DNA of 5,358 nucleotides, from NCBI GenBank assembly GCA_910589635.1, contig CAJUTD010000003.1, positions 48,978-54,335 on the forward strand, given 5' to 3'. Shown here piece after piece: positions 1-5,358 of the stretch. Position 1 is the first letter of the stretch. The number at the start of each line of letters is the position of its first letter. The position numbers and the translations under genes were made by a program. The notes below the pieces were generated by a model. It saw nothing but the letters and a program-made list of their open reading frames with translations, did not search any database and was not told the DNA's origin. This DNA comes from an uncultured Lachnospiraceae bacterium. Lineage in GTDB: Bacteria; Bacillota; Clostridia; Lachnospirales; Lachnospiraceae.

Positions 1-52
1 AGAGCATATTTGCGGCAGTTTCTGATTGTTCTTATAAAAATAAATTTATCAT
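1..52 (-). other. Possible 5' end of a second ABC-2 permease, frame interrupted, cut by window edge
   Basis: An ATG at 52..50 overlaps the TGA stop of the preceding permease (ATGA), the kind of junction seen elsewhere in this operon, but it reads only MINLFL before a TAA at 34..32. One extra T in the T-run at 40..36 would give MINLFFIRTIRNCRKYA, a hydrophobic-then-basic start typical of ABC-2 permeases. The same downstream frame is also open from a TTG at 71..69 without any indel, but an AGGA directly abuts that TTG, too close to act as its ribosome binding site. Operons of this type often carry two permeases. Only about 50 nt are visible, so this may equally be non-coding. Confidence 0.25.
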
Positions 53-747
53 TTGGGATGTGAAAAGTCAATCCTGTATGCAGCGGTAAAGAATATGACC
101 GAAAGAATGATATTTACGGCTATGATGCAGACGGTTTCCATTCTTATGTCAAGGTTGCTTATCTGCGCGAGCATAAGGCTGATTTGTTGAGAATAGGAGA
201 ATTTTGCTATTTTGGCAATGGTCTCGTTAAACAGAGACAGCATAGGCAAGAAGGCAAAGACCATCATTACAGGAAGGGTAATGGAAGTTGCCATCATCTG
301 TGTTGTGCTGCATGTGCCGATTGCCGCGCCGATCAGCAATGAAATCAGGATACCGACAGCCACAATCCCCATAAAGGCAAGGCGCTCCTGCATGGAATAG
401 TTGCCGGCTGCGCAGATAAAAGATGCGCCCATGATACAGATGGACCATACATAAATACCGATACCCAGTAAGTACTCATAAGGCTTTACGTTGGACATCA
501 TCAATACGCGGAGCGTGTTTTTCTCCTTTTCTTCGGAAATGATAGCAGCCATACTTGTCAGCGGAGCCATGCCTATGTACATAGTGGCAAAAAGGTTTAC
601 AAAGAAATTTTCTGGCATTCCTTCGATTTTGATGGAATTGGACATGATCAGCGTAAAGATGGGGAACATGATAAATTGAATAAAAATGGTCTTATTTTTT
701 ATCGTGTCTTTGACTTGCTTTTTAAAGATTGCTTTGATGTTATTCAT
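49..747 (-). CDS. ABC-2 type transporter permease subunit
   Basis: A 232-residue integral membrane protein, the likely channel half of an ABC exporter energised by the ATPase encoded just upstream. It opens with a basic amphipathic stretch (FKKQVKDTIKNK), then a hydrophobic segment at about 20-36. Further likely membrane segments lie near 53-70, 98-115, 122-148, 153-175 and 204-224, giving about six helices. The cytoplasmic loop EEKEKNTLRVLMMS (about 72-85) matches the E-E-K-E-(K/R)-x-T-L-(E/R) coupling motif of ABC-2 permeases. The start overlaps the ATPase stop by 8 nt and has an AAAGGGG sequence 10 nt upstream. At 232 residues it is a single-domain subunit, so it must act as a homodimer or with a partner permease. 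The substrate cannot be told from sequence; drug, peptide or bacteriocin-immunity export are all possible for this family. Confidence 0.88.
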   Translation of the reverse strand: MNNIKAIFKKQVKDTIKNKTIFIQFIMFPIFTLIMSNSIKIEGMPENFFVNLFATMYIGMAPLTSMAAIISEEKEKNTLRVLMMSNVKPYEYLLGIGIYVWSICIMGASFICAAGNYSMQERLAFMGIVAVGILISLLIGAAIGTCSTTQMMATSITLPVMMVFAFLPMLSLFNETIAKIAKFSYSQQISLMLAQISNLDIRMETVCIIAVNIILSVIFFTAAYRIDFSHPK

Positions 748-1675
748 ATTCGTTCAGCCCCTTTCCGGTAAGTTCGATAAATACAGTTTCCAGCGTTGGT
801 TCCGTAGAGTGTATGGAAGTAATCATATTTTTTTCGAGATACTCTTTGACTGCCGGGGCAGAAGAGCTGTCATTTTCCAATGTTATATGTCTTCCGTCCT
901 TGAGTGTTATATTGAGTCTATTCAGGTGGTTATATTTCTGGCAGATATTTGTGGGGCTTCCCATGTCAATAATTTTTCCGCCATCCAGAAGCGCTACCTG
1001 GTTGCACAAATTTTGTGCCTCGTACATATTGTGTGTGGTAAGAAAGATGGTGCATCCCTGTTCCTTTTGCTGGCGGAGCGTATGGTGGATTTCTCTTGTC
1101 GTGACAGGGTCAAGTCCGGCAGTCGGCTCGTCGAGAAAGAGGATTTGGGCGTCGTTCATCAAGGCCCTTGCCAGTGACAGGCGGTTTGCCATGCCTTTGG
1201 AGAGTTTTGAAACGGCTCTGTTCCTGGCTTCGTACAACCCAAGTTCCTTTAAGATATCGTTAATTCTATGGCGTGAAACATGGAGGATATCTGCATAAAA
1301 GGCCAGGTTGTTGTATATGGACAGGCGGTCATACAGCCCTAAGTTATCCATCATGACGCCGATTTGTCTGCGCTCTTTGGCGCTTAGCTTGCGGGTATCC
1401 CTGCCAAAAAGTTCGGCAGTTCCGCTATCCGGCGAAAGCTGTCCGGTCAATATTTTTATCAGAGTGGTTTTGCCGGCGCCCGAAGGGCCGAGCAGGCCAA
1501 AGATTTCTCCTTTTTGCACCTGAAAACTTACCTTGTCTAATACTTGATGACCGGTAAAACTGTGGGAAATGCTTTCTGCTTTTACAGTATAAATTATTTG
1601 ATCCATTTTCATCTCTTTTTTCCTGCAATCAGGTGTTTTACTGATTTTCAATCCTGTGTTTAAAGTATCGTTCAT
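740..1675 (-). CDS. ABC transporter ATP-binding protein
   Basis: The cytoplasmic ATPase of an ABC-2 exporter. In 311-residue numbering: Walker A GPSGAGKTT at 63-71, signature LSKGM at 158-162, Walker B ILFLDEP at 178-184, D-loop AGLD at 186-189 and switch histidine H215. A short C-terminal domain ends in PTLETVFIELTG (293-304), as in drug/antibiotic-exporter ATPases. The Q-loop position reads GVMMDNLGLY, with Asp110 where most ABC ATPases have Gln. The start is uncertain. The ATG at 1675 overlaps the upstream stop as ATGA and has AAAGGGG 10 nt upstream, exactly as in the permease gene. An internal ATG at 1612 (290 residues) has AGGA 8 nt upstream and gives the usual family N-terminus just before the first strand. 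The upstream start is chosen on operon spacing. The 8-nt overlap with the permease gene supports a shared complex. Confidence 0.93.
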   Translation of the reverse strand: MNDTLNTGLKISKTPDCRKKEMKMDQIIYTVKAESISHSFTGHQVLDKVSFQVQKGEIFGLLGPSGAGKTTLIKILTGQLSPDSGTAELFGRDTRKLSAKERRQIGVMMDNLGLYDRLSIYNNLAFYADILHVSRHRINDILKELGLYEARNRAVSKLSKGMANRLSLARALMNDAQILFLDEPTAGLDPVTTREIHHTLRQQKEQGCTIFLTTHNMYEAQNLCNQVALLDGGKIIDMGSPTNICQKYNHLNRLNITLKDGRHITLENDSSSAPAVKEYLEKNMITSIHSTEPTLETVFIELTGKGLNEYE

Positions 1676-2154
1676 TTTATCAATTCCCCTTTCTCTTTCA
1701 GACGCTGTAAAGCTTCCTCCATCCGTCTGTTTTCAAATTTTTCTTTTGTCAACATCACAAGGTAGCTTCCTGCAAAGGAGAGACCGAAGCAAAGTAGGAA
1801 CATTGCCCATGGCTGCCACATATCTGTGGGGAACCAGTCGAAGACAACGGAAAAAACAGCAATAATGGCGATAATGGAGGCTAACATACTTAGTGTCCTT
1901 AACCAGATAGCCATAGTTTTGATAAAGGTGTCTGTAAAAAACAAGTAGCGCGCCCCTGTAATTAAGAAAGAAACACAGAAAAATTGAAAACAAATACCGA
2001 CCGGAATGCCGCGGTCTCCAAGTGCAAACATGGAAGACAAGTTCTGCGCGGAATCTCCGAAAATGAGGCAAAATATATTTAATATCAGTGTATTGAAGCC
2101 AAATATCGTGAGCATCTGTGCCAGATAGTCAAAAATTGTTCTTTTTTCTTCCAT
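1672..2154 (-). CDS. DUF3021 family four-helix membrane protein
   Basis: A 160-residue membrane protein recognised as DUF3021. It has four hydrophobic segments at about 14-33, 50-72, 84-106 and 113-135, then a charged, probably cytoplasmic helix (about 136-160). Typical family features are the loop SSMFALGDRGIPVG before helix 2, followed by a Phe-rich QFF segment. It lies 3 nt behind the LytTR gene, with AGGAG 11 nt before its ATG, and overlaps the ATPase start by 4 nt. The function of DUF3021 is not established. Its constant pairing with stand-alone LytTR regulators, and the membrane inhibitors of streptococcal LytTR Regulatory Systems such as HdrM and BrsM, suggest a sensor or antagonist that restrains the regulator. 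That role is inference here. An accessory transporter subunit is the alternative. Confidence 0.85.
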   Translation of the reverse strand: MEEKRTIFDYLAQMLTIFGFNTLILNIFCLIFGDSAQNLSSMFALGDRGIPVGICFQFFCVSFLITGARYLFFTDTFIKTMAIWLRTLSMLASIIAIIAVFSVVFDWFPTDMWQPWAMFLLCFGLSFAGSYLVMLTKEKFENRRMEEALQRLKEKGELIK

Positions 2155-2157
2155 AAA

Positions 2158-2598
2158 TTAAATCACTCCTAATCTTTTTTTCAATTCGTCGGCGTACTGC
2201 CTGGATGCAATAATCTGTTCTCCGCCCGCCATGGTAATGCGGATTCTTCTGTTAATATCAGCCCTTAATGATTGGATATCCTGCAAATGGATGAGGAAAG
2301 ATTTGCTTACGCGCAGGAAACCGTATTCCTCAAGCTGCCGTTCCAATTCATAAAGCCGGAAATCCGACTCGTACATGTCCTTGCGTGTGTAGATAAAACA
2401 TTTTCTGTCGACACTCTCGATATAAATGATTTGTGCAATGTCCAGAAAATGAATTTCCCCATCTTTTTTCACGGTCAATTGATGGTTTATCATCCGCAGT
2501 GACGCCAGGATTTTTTCAACATCGGGCGTAAGCTTTTTGCAGGTAACTACAATGCCCAAATCTTCTGTGTTTTCATCTACGATAATCTCTATCTTCAA
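2158..2598 (-). CDS. Stand-alone LytTR-type transcriptional regulator
   Basis: A cytoplasmic DNA-binding regulator of 146 residues with no receiver domain. The first 40 or so residues form a small N-terminal region starting LKIEIIVDEN. A LytTR domain fills about 44-146, with the family signature FLRVSKSFLIHLQDI (94-108) and a closing strand IIASRQYADELKKRL (129-143). LytTR proteins bind direct repeats about 21 bp apart through a beta-fold, and such a repeat pair lies upstream. The TTG at 2598 is chosen as start: the longer in-frame GTG at 2619 lies only 2 nt from the -10 box, so it should precede the transcript. The sequence AAGGGCGGTGG lies 4 nt upstream of the TTG as its ribosome binding site. 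It is the first gene of a four-gene operon and probably regulates it, including itself. Confidence 0.92.
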   Translation of the reverse strand: MKIEIIVDENTEDLGIVVTCKKLTPDVEKILASLRMINHQLTVKKDGEIHFLDIAQIIYIESVDRKCFIYTRKDMYESDFRLYELERQLEEYGFLRVSKSFLIHLQDIQSLRADINRRIRITMAGGEQIIASRQYADELKKRLGVI

Positions 2599-2602
2599 AG
2601 TT

Positions 2603-2613
2603 CCACCGCCCTT
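2603..2613 (-). promoter_or_regulatory. Ribosome binding site that fixes the LytTR start at TTG
   Basis: The purine-rich AAGGGCGGTGG sits between the predicted transcription start (about 2615) and the TTG at 2598. Its AAGGG is 10 nt and its GGTGG 4 nt from the TTG. It lies downstream of the alternative GTG at 2619 and so cannot serve that codon. The implied leader is very short, about 17 nt. Confidence 0.55.
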
Positions 2614-2621
2614 CTTCACTT

Positions 2622-2649
2622 ATTATACGCAATAATTGCAGCTTATCAA
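2622..2649 (-). promoter_or_regulatory. Sigma-A type promoter of the LytTR-DUF3021-ABC operon
   Basis: On the minus strand a perfect -10 TATAAT (2627..2622) is preceded by a -35 TTGATA (2649..2644; 5 of 6 to TTGACA) with a 16-bp spacer. The expected transcription start is near 2615, about 17 nt before the TTG start codon. The spacer holds an 11-bp perfect palindrome (2629-2639). The paired LytTR-like repeats begin 9 bp upstream of the -35. Confidence 0.75.
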
Positions 2650-2658
2650 TCGTCTGTG

Positions 2659-2695
2659 ACATAGGATGCCGTATTTCCTGCATAAGTTGCAATAT
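2659..2695 (-). repeat. Paired 16-bp direct repeat with 21-bp period, probable LytTR operator
   Basis: On the minus strand ATATTGCAACTTATGC (2695..2680) and ATACGGCATCCTATGT (2674..2659) are identical at 11 of 16 positions, giving ATAnnGCAnCnTATGn. The start-to-start distance is exactly 21 bp, two helical turns, so both copies face the same side of the DNA. That is the arrangement bound by LytTR proteins such as AgrA, HdrR and BrsR. The pair is centred about 62 bp upstream of the predicted LytTR operon start, a normal activator position. Binding by the neighbouring LytTR protein is inferred, not shown. Confidence 0.6.
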
Positions 2696-2714
2696 GAGGC
2701 AGATGTGTTATACT
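2687..2714 (+). promoter_or_regulatory. Divergent promoter of the GNAT gene
   Basis: The -10 TATACT (2709-2714) carries an extended-10 TG at 2706-2707. A weak -35 TTGCAA (2687-2692; 4 of 6 to TTGACA) lies 16 bp upstream. The expected transcription start is near 2721. The -35 is inside the distal 16-bp repeat (2680-2695), so occupation of that repeat would be expected to affect this promoter. Confidence 0.55.
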
Positions 2715-2788
2715 GAATGAAACAATTTTGCCTGTGCGGTTGTGTTTCACAGCATCCGCCATATGAAATTCGGAGGAATGGGATCAAA

Positions 2789-3712
2789 ATGGAAATGCAA
2801 ATGAAATGGCAAGCATTGATAATTTCTCTGCGGGAACTGAATATTGCCAAAGACGAAGATGAGGAACGTTTCGTCATGGAGGATGGGCTGACCGAACTTT
2901 TAGACGGTTTGTACCGTTATGGCGTGCAGATTATCAACCTGGATATGTTTGGCGCAGACAGCGGAGAGAAACTTCTGGCAGTGCTGGAACTTCATAACCT
3001 TGCGCCTGGATGTTGTCTGCTGCTCGCAGCGACAGACCGTGTTCTCACTATTATAGAAGGAATGGGAATGGCGGTTTGTGGTTACCTAAACCCGAGGATT
3101 CCCGGGCAGAAGCTTTCAGCGGCTAAGGTGGTGGTAGAAAGCTTTGAGGAAGTGGATTTTCATTTCCTGGAGCGCGTGTATCAGCGGGAACATGGGCTGC
3201 CGTGGACGGTTATGGAGACAAGGCGGTGTTTTCTGCGCGAAATAACGTTGGCAGATTTGGATGATTTGTATGAAATGTACCGGGGGAAAAGTATCACGCA
3301 ATATATGGAAGGATTGTATGAAGACCGGGCAAAGGAGGAAGAATATACCAGAGCGTATATTGAAAATATGTATCATTTTTATGGCTATGGCATGTGGCTA
3401 GCCGTAGACAAACACACAGGAAAGCTCATTGGGCGTGCGGGTCTCAACTGCCTGGAACTTCATGGGGAGCCGGCGTTGGAGATGGGGTATGTAATTGGTG
3501 AGGAATTTCAAAATCAAGGGTATGCCACAGAGCTGTGCCAGGGGATTGTGCGCTTTGCCCAGAACGAAACAGAGTTTAAAAATTTACACTGTCTGATTCA
3601 TAAAGATAACAGGATTTCTATCCATCTAGCAGAAAATCTGGGATTTTCCTGGCAGGAGGAGCTAAATGTGCAGGGGAAAATGCTGCAAAGGTATACAAAA
3701 TTGTTGAAATGA
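2789..3712 (+). CDS. GNAT family N-acetyltransferase with N-terminal HAD-like domain
   Basis: A cytoplasmic protein of 307 residues. The C-terminal part (about 145-305) is a RimJ/RimL-like GNAT domain that would transfer an acetyl group from acetyl-CoA. It has motif A, MGYVIGEEFQNQGYATE, with the pyrophosphate-binding QNQGYA at 241-246, and a motif-B region DNRISIHLAENLGF (273-286). The N-terminal part (about 7-140) resembles a HAD-type Rossmann fold (CLLLAATDRVL, then GMGMAVCGYLN) but lacks a clear DxD catalytic pair, so it is probably not an active phosphatase. That assignment is tentative. The longer in-frame ATG at 2717 precedes the predicted transcription start, so ATG 2789 is used; GGAGG (2772-2776) lies 12 nt upstream, slightly long. 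The substrate is unknown. The gene is transcribed away from the LytTR operon and may share its operator. Confidence 0.87.
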   Translation: MEMQMKWQALIISLRELNIAKDEDEERFVMEDGLTELLDGLYRYGVQIINLDMFGADSGEKLLAVLELHNLAPGCCLLLAATDRVLTIIEGMGMAVCGYLNPRIPGQKLSAAKVVVESFEEVDFHFLERVYQREHGLPWTVMETRRCFLREITLADLDDLYEMYRGKSITQYMEGLYEDRAKEEEYTRAYIENMYHFYGYGMWLAVDKHTGKLIGRAGLNCLELHGEPALEMGYVIGEEFQNQGYATELCQGIVRFAQNETEFKNLHCLIHKDNRISIHLAENLGFSWQEELNVQGKMLQRYTKLLK

Positions 3713-3767
3713 ATTAACACTCCAGCTCTTTTTTTGTCTGGCTGAACTGTTATTGAAAAAGAAAACG

Positions 3768-3796
3768 TTGCATTTTTATAAAAATTTATCTATAAT
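3768..3796 (+). promoter_or_regulatory. Sigma-A type promoter of rel
   Basis: The -35 TTGCAT (3768-3773; 4 of 6 to TTGACA), a 17-bp spacer and a perfect -10 TATAAT (3791-3796) precede rel. The surrounding DNA is very AT-rich, with a 14-bp AT palindrome (3772-3785) lying mostly in the spacer. The transcription start is expected near 3803, giving a leader of roughly 45 nt. Confidence 0.72.
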
Positions 3797-3810
3797 GTAG
3801 ATTATCTACA
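3796..3810 (+). promoter_or_regulatory. Perfect 15-bp palindrome at the rel transcription start, operator candidate
   Basis: TGTAGATTATCTACA is a perfect 7-1-7 inverted repeat that shares its first base with the -10 box and is centred at 3803, the expected +1. Only half of it would be transcribed, so it is better read as a protein-binding site (repressor operator) than as an RNA hairpin. The cognate regulator is not identifiable in the window. Confidence 0.45.
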
Positions 3811-3846
3811 ATTTTACGAGGACGGCAGAATAGGCGGGATGGTGAG

Positions 3847-5358
3847 ATGCTTATGGAAGATGGGAAGAATATTCAGTTGAAAGAACAGCAGGAAATGGAA
3901 GCGCAGGCAGGTCAGATTAAACCTACGAAGGAGTTTGTGAGTCCAGAGAGCTTGTATGATGAGCTGATTGCAAGTGTGAGACGCTATCATCCTTCGACAG
4001 ATATTTCGCTAATTGAAAAAGCATACAAAATTGCGGACGAGGCGCATAAAGGGCAAGTGCGCAAATCAGGCGAGGCATATATTATCCATCCGCTTTGTGT
4101 GGCAATTATCCTTGCTGAATTGGAACTTGACAAAGAGACGATTGTGGCCGGGATACTCCACGATGTTGTGGAAGATACCGTCATGACAGAAGAAGAGATT
4201 GCCAAAGAGTTCAGTGAGGAAGTAGCGCTTCTGGTCGATGGCGTTACCAAGTTAGGGCAGCTGCCTTATGATGCAGATAAGGTTGAGGTACAGGCTGAGA
4301 ATATGCGTAAGATGTTTCTTGCCATGGCAAAGGACATCCGTGTGATTCTGATTAAGCTTGCCGACCGCTTGCACAATATGCGTACGCTCAGGTATATGAG
4401 ACCGGAGAAACAGAAAGAGAAGGCAAGGGAGACCATGGACATCTATGCCCCGATTGCGCAGCGTCTCGGTATCTCTAAGATAAAGATTGAGTTAGATGAC
4501 CTCTCGCTGAAGTACCTTGAGCCGGAGGCTTACTACGATTTGGTGGAGAAGATTGCCCTCAGAAAAAGCACGCGGGAAGAATATGTAGAACAGCTTGTAC
4601 AGGAAGTGAAGCAGCATATTTCCAAGGCTGGCATTAAGGCGGCGATTGATGGCCGCGCCAAACATTTCTTTAGTATCTATAAGAAAATGGTGAACCAGGA
4701 TAAGACACTGGATCAGATTTTTGATTTATTTGCAATTCGTATTATAGTTAAGTCGGTCAAGGACTGTTACGCAGCGCTTGGCGTTATCCATGAAATGTAT
4801 AAACCGATTCCGGGCAGATTTAAAGATTACATTGCCATGCCCAAGCCCAATATGTATCAGTCATTGCACACAACGCTGATTGGGCCGACAGGGCAGCCTT
4901 TTGAAATCCAGATTCGTACGTTTGAGATGCACCGTACGGCGGAATACGGCATTGCTGCCCATTGGAAGTATAAGGAAGCCGCAAACGGCAATAAGACGGA
5001 AGAAAAGACGCAGGAGGAGGCTAAATTAAGCTGGCTTAGACAGATTTTGGAATGGCAGAAGGATATGTCTGACAACCGTGAGTTCATGAGCCTTCTAAAA
5101 AGCGATTTGGATCTGTTTTCTGATACGGTGTTCTGCTTTACACCGTCCGGCGACGTCAAGAACCTGCCCAAGGGTTCCACACCCATAGATTTTGCTTACA
5201 GCATCCATTCTGCTGTAGGCAATAAAATGATTGGCGCCAAGGTAAACGGTAAATTGGTCAATATTGATTATGTAATACAGAACGGGGACAGAATTGAGGT
5301 TTTGACCTCGCAGAATTCGCGAGGCCCCAGCCGCGACTGGCTTAACATTGTTAAGAGC
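3847..5358 (+). CDS. rel: Bifunctional (p)ppGpp synthetase/hydrolase Rel, 3' end outside window
   Basis: Makes and degrades the stringent-response alarmone (p)ppGpp in the cytoplasm. The 504 visible codons cover the HD hydrolase domain, with H81, HDVVEDT at 105-111 and LADRLHN at 171-177. The synthetase domain follows, with RAKHFFSIYKKM from 270, PGRFKDYI at 322-329, YQSLHT at 337-342 and EIQIRT at 353-358. A TGS domain (about 428-490) ends near GPSRDW. The RFKD motif (324-327) is the RxKD form of bifunctional Rel/SpoT enzymes rather than the ExDD of synthetase-only RelA. The intact HD residues agree with hydrolase activity. Family members are usually 700-800 residues, so the C-terminal zinc-finger and ACT regions lie beyond the window. 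ATG 3847 has GGCGG 9 nt upstream; ATG 3853 with GGTGA 7 nt upstream is an equally good start. Confidence 0.97.
   Translation, partial: MLMEDGKNIQLKEQQEMEAQAGQIKPTKEFVSPESLYDELIASVRRYHPSTDISLIEKAYKIADEAHKGQVRKSGEAYIIHPLCVAIILAELELDKETIVAGILHDVVEDTVMTEEEIAKEFSEEVALLVDGVTKLGQLPYDADKVEVQAENMRKMFLAMAKDIRVILIKLADRLHNMRTLRYMRPEKQKEKARETMDIYAPIAQRLGISKIKIELDDLSLKYLEPEAYYDLVEKIALRKSTREEYVEQLVQEVKQHISKAGIKAAIDGRAKHFFSIYKKMVNQDKTLDQIFDLFAIRIIVKSVKDCYAALGVIHEMYKPIPGRFKDYIAMPKPNMYQSLHTTLIGPTGQPFEIQIRTFEMHRTAEYGIAAHWKYKEAANGNKTEEKTQEEAKLSWLRQILEWQKDMSDNREFMSLLKSDLDLFSDTVFCFTPSGDVKNLPKGSTPIDFAYSIHSAVGNKMIGAKVNGKLVNIDYVIQNGDRIEVLTSQNSRGPSRDWLNIVKS

Noticed and set aside
686..1298. Plus-strand open frames of about 160 codons opposite the ABC genes
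   Set aside because: They lie antisense to a clearly coding ATPase gene, have no ribosome binding site or recognisable domain, and show composition expected of complementary frames.
2738..2754. Hairpin in the GNAT 5' leader (GGTTGTG, TTT loop, CACAGC)
   Set aside because: The stem is about 6 bp with one wobble pair and a 3-nt loop, has no T-tract and matches no known riboswitch; it is within what chance gives.
2778..2804. Tiny upstream ORF of eight codons whose stop overlaps an in-frame GNAT ATG at 2801
   Set aside because: GGAGG lies only 1 nt before its ATG, too close for initiation, and nothing supports translation of the peptide.
3720..3745. T-run at 3729-3735 after the GNAT stop as an intrinsic terminator
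   Set aside because: Only a 4-bp CCAG/CTGG pairing surrounds the T-run and the Ts lie inside the loop rather than after a stem, so it does not form a convincing rho-independent terminator.
3772..3785. 14-bp perfect palindrome ATTTTTATAAAAAT overlapping the rel promoter -35 and spacer
   Set aside because: It is made only of A and T in a very AT-rich stretch and is probably compositional, though it may help DNA bending.
4857..5186. Minus-strand open frame of 109 codons opposite rel
   Set aside because: It is antisense to conserved synthetase and TGS codons of rel and encodes nothing recognisable.
1..5358. CRISPR arrays, tRNA or rRNA genes, insertion sequences and phage genes
   Set aside because: No spaced repeat arrays, cloverleaf-like sequences, transposase motifs or terminal inverted repeats were seen on either strand.

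Overview
The window looks like a chromosomal segment from a low-to-moderate GC Gram-positive bacterium of the class Clostridia. The protein style fits a Lachnospiraceae-type gut commensal: a short LytTR regulator paired with a DUF3021 membrane protein, a two-domain acetyltransferase, and a long bifunctional Rel. This placement rests on gene content and protein style only, not on a database search.

Left half (about 1-2700, minus strand): one compact operon read right to left. Its order is a LytTR DNA-binding regulator without a receiver domain, a four-helix DUF3021 membrane protein, an ABC-transporter ATPase and an ABC-2 type permease. Spacings are +3 nt, a 4-nt overlap and an 8-nt overlap, so the four genes are probably co-transcribed and partly translationally coupled. 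A near-consensus promoter (TTGATA, 16 bp, TATAAT) precedes it. Further upstream lie two 16-bp direct repeats with an exact 21-bp period, the geometry expected for a LytTR operator. At the left edge a second permease may begin, but its frame appears broken or its start is unclear.

Middle (about 2680-3712, plus strand): a divergent gene encodes a 307-residue protein with an N-terminal HAD-like part and a C-terminal GNAT acetyltransferase domain. The -35 element of its predicted promoter lies inside the distal LytTR repeat, so the regulator could control both directions.

Right (about 3713-5358, plus strand): a well-formed promoter (TTGCAT, 17 bp, TATAAT) followed by a perfect 7-1-7 palindrome centred on the expected transcription start. 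It drives a bifunctional (p)ppGpp synthetase/hydrolase (Rel), which runs off the right edge inside its TGS domain.

Working model (inference): the LytTR protein activates its own operon through the 21-bp-period repeats. The DUF3021 protein may hold it in check at the membrane, as membrane partners do in streptococcal LytTR Regulatory Systems. The ABC pair would be the output, exporting or giving immunity to an unknown substrate. Rel is probably an unrelated housekeeping neighbour.
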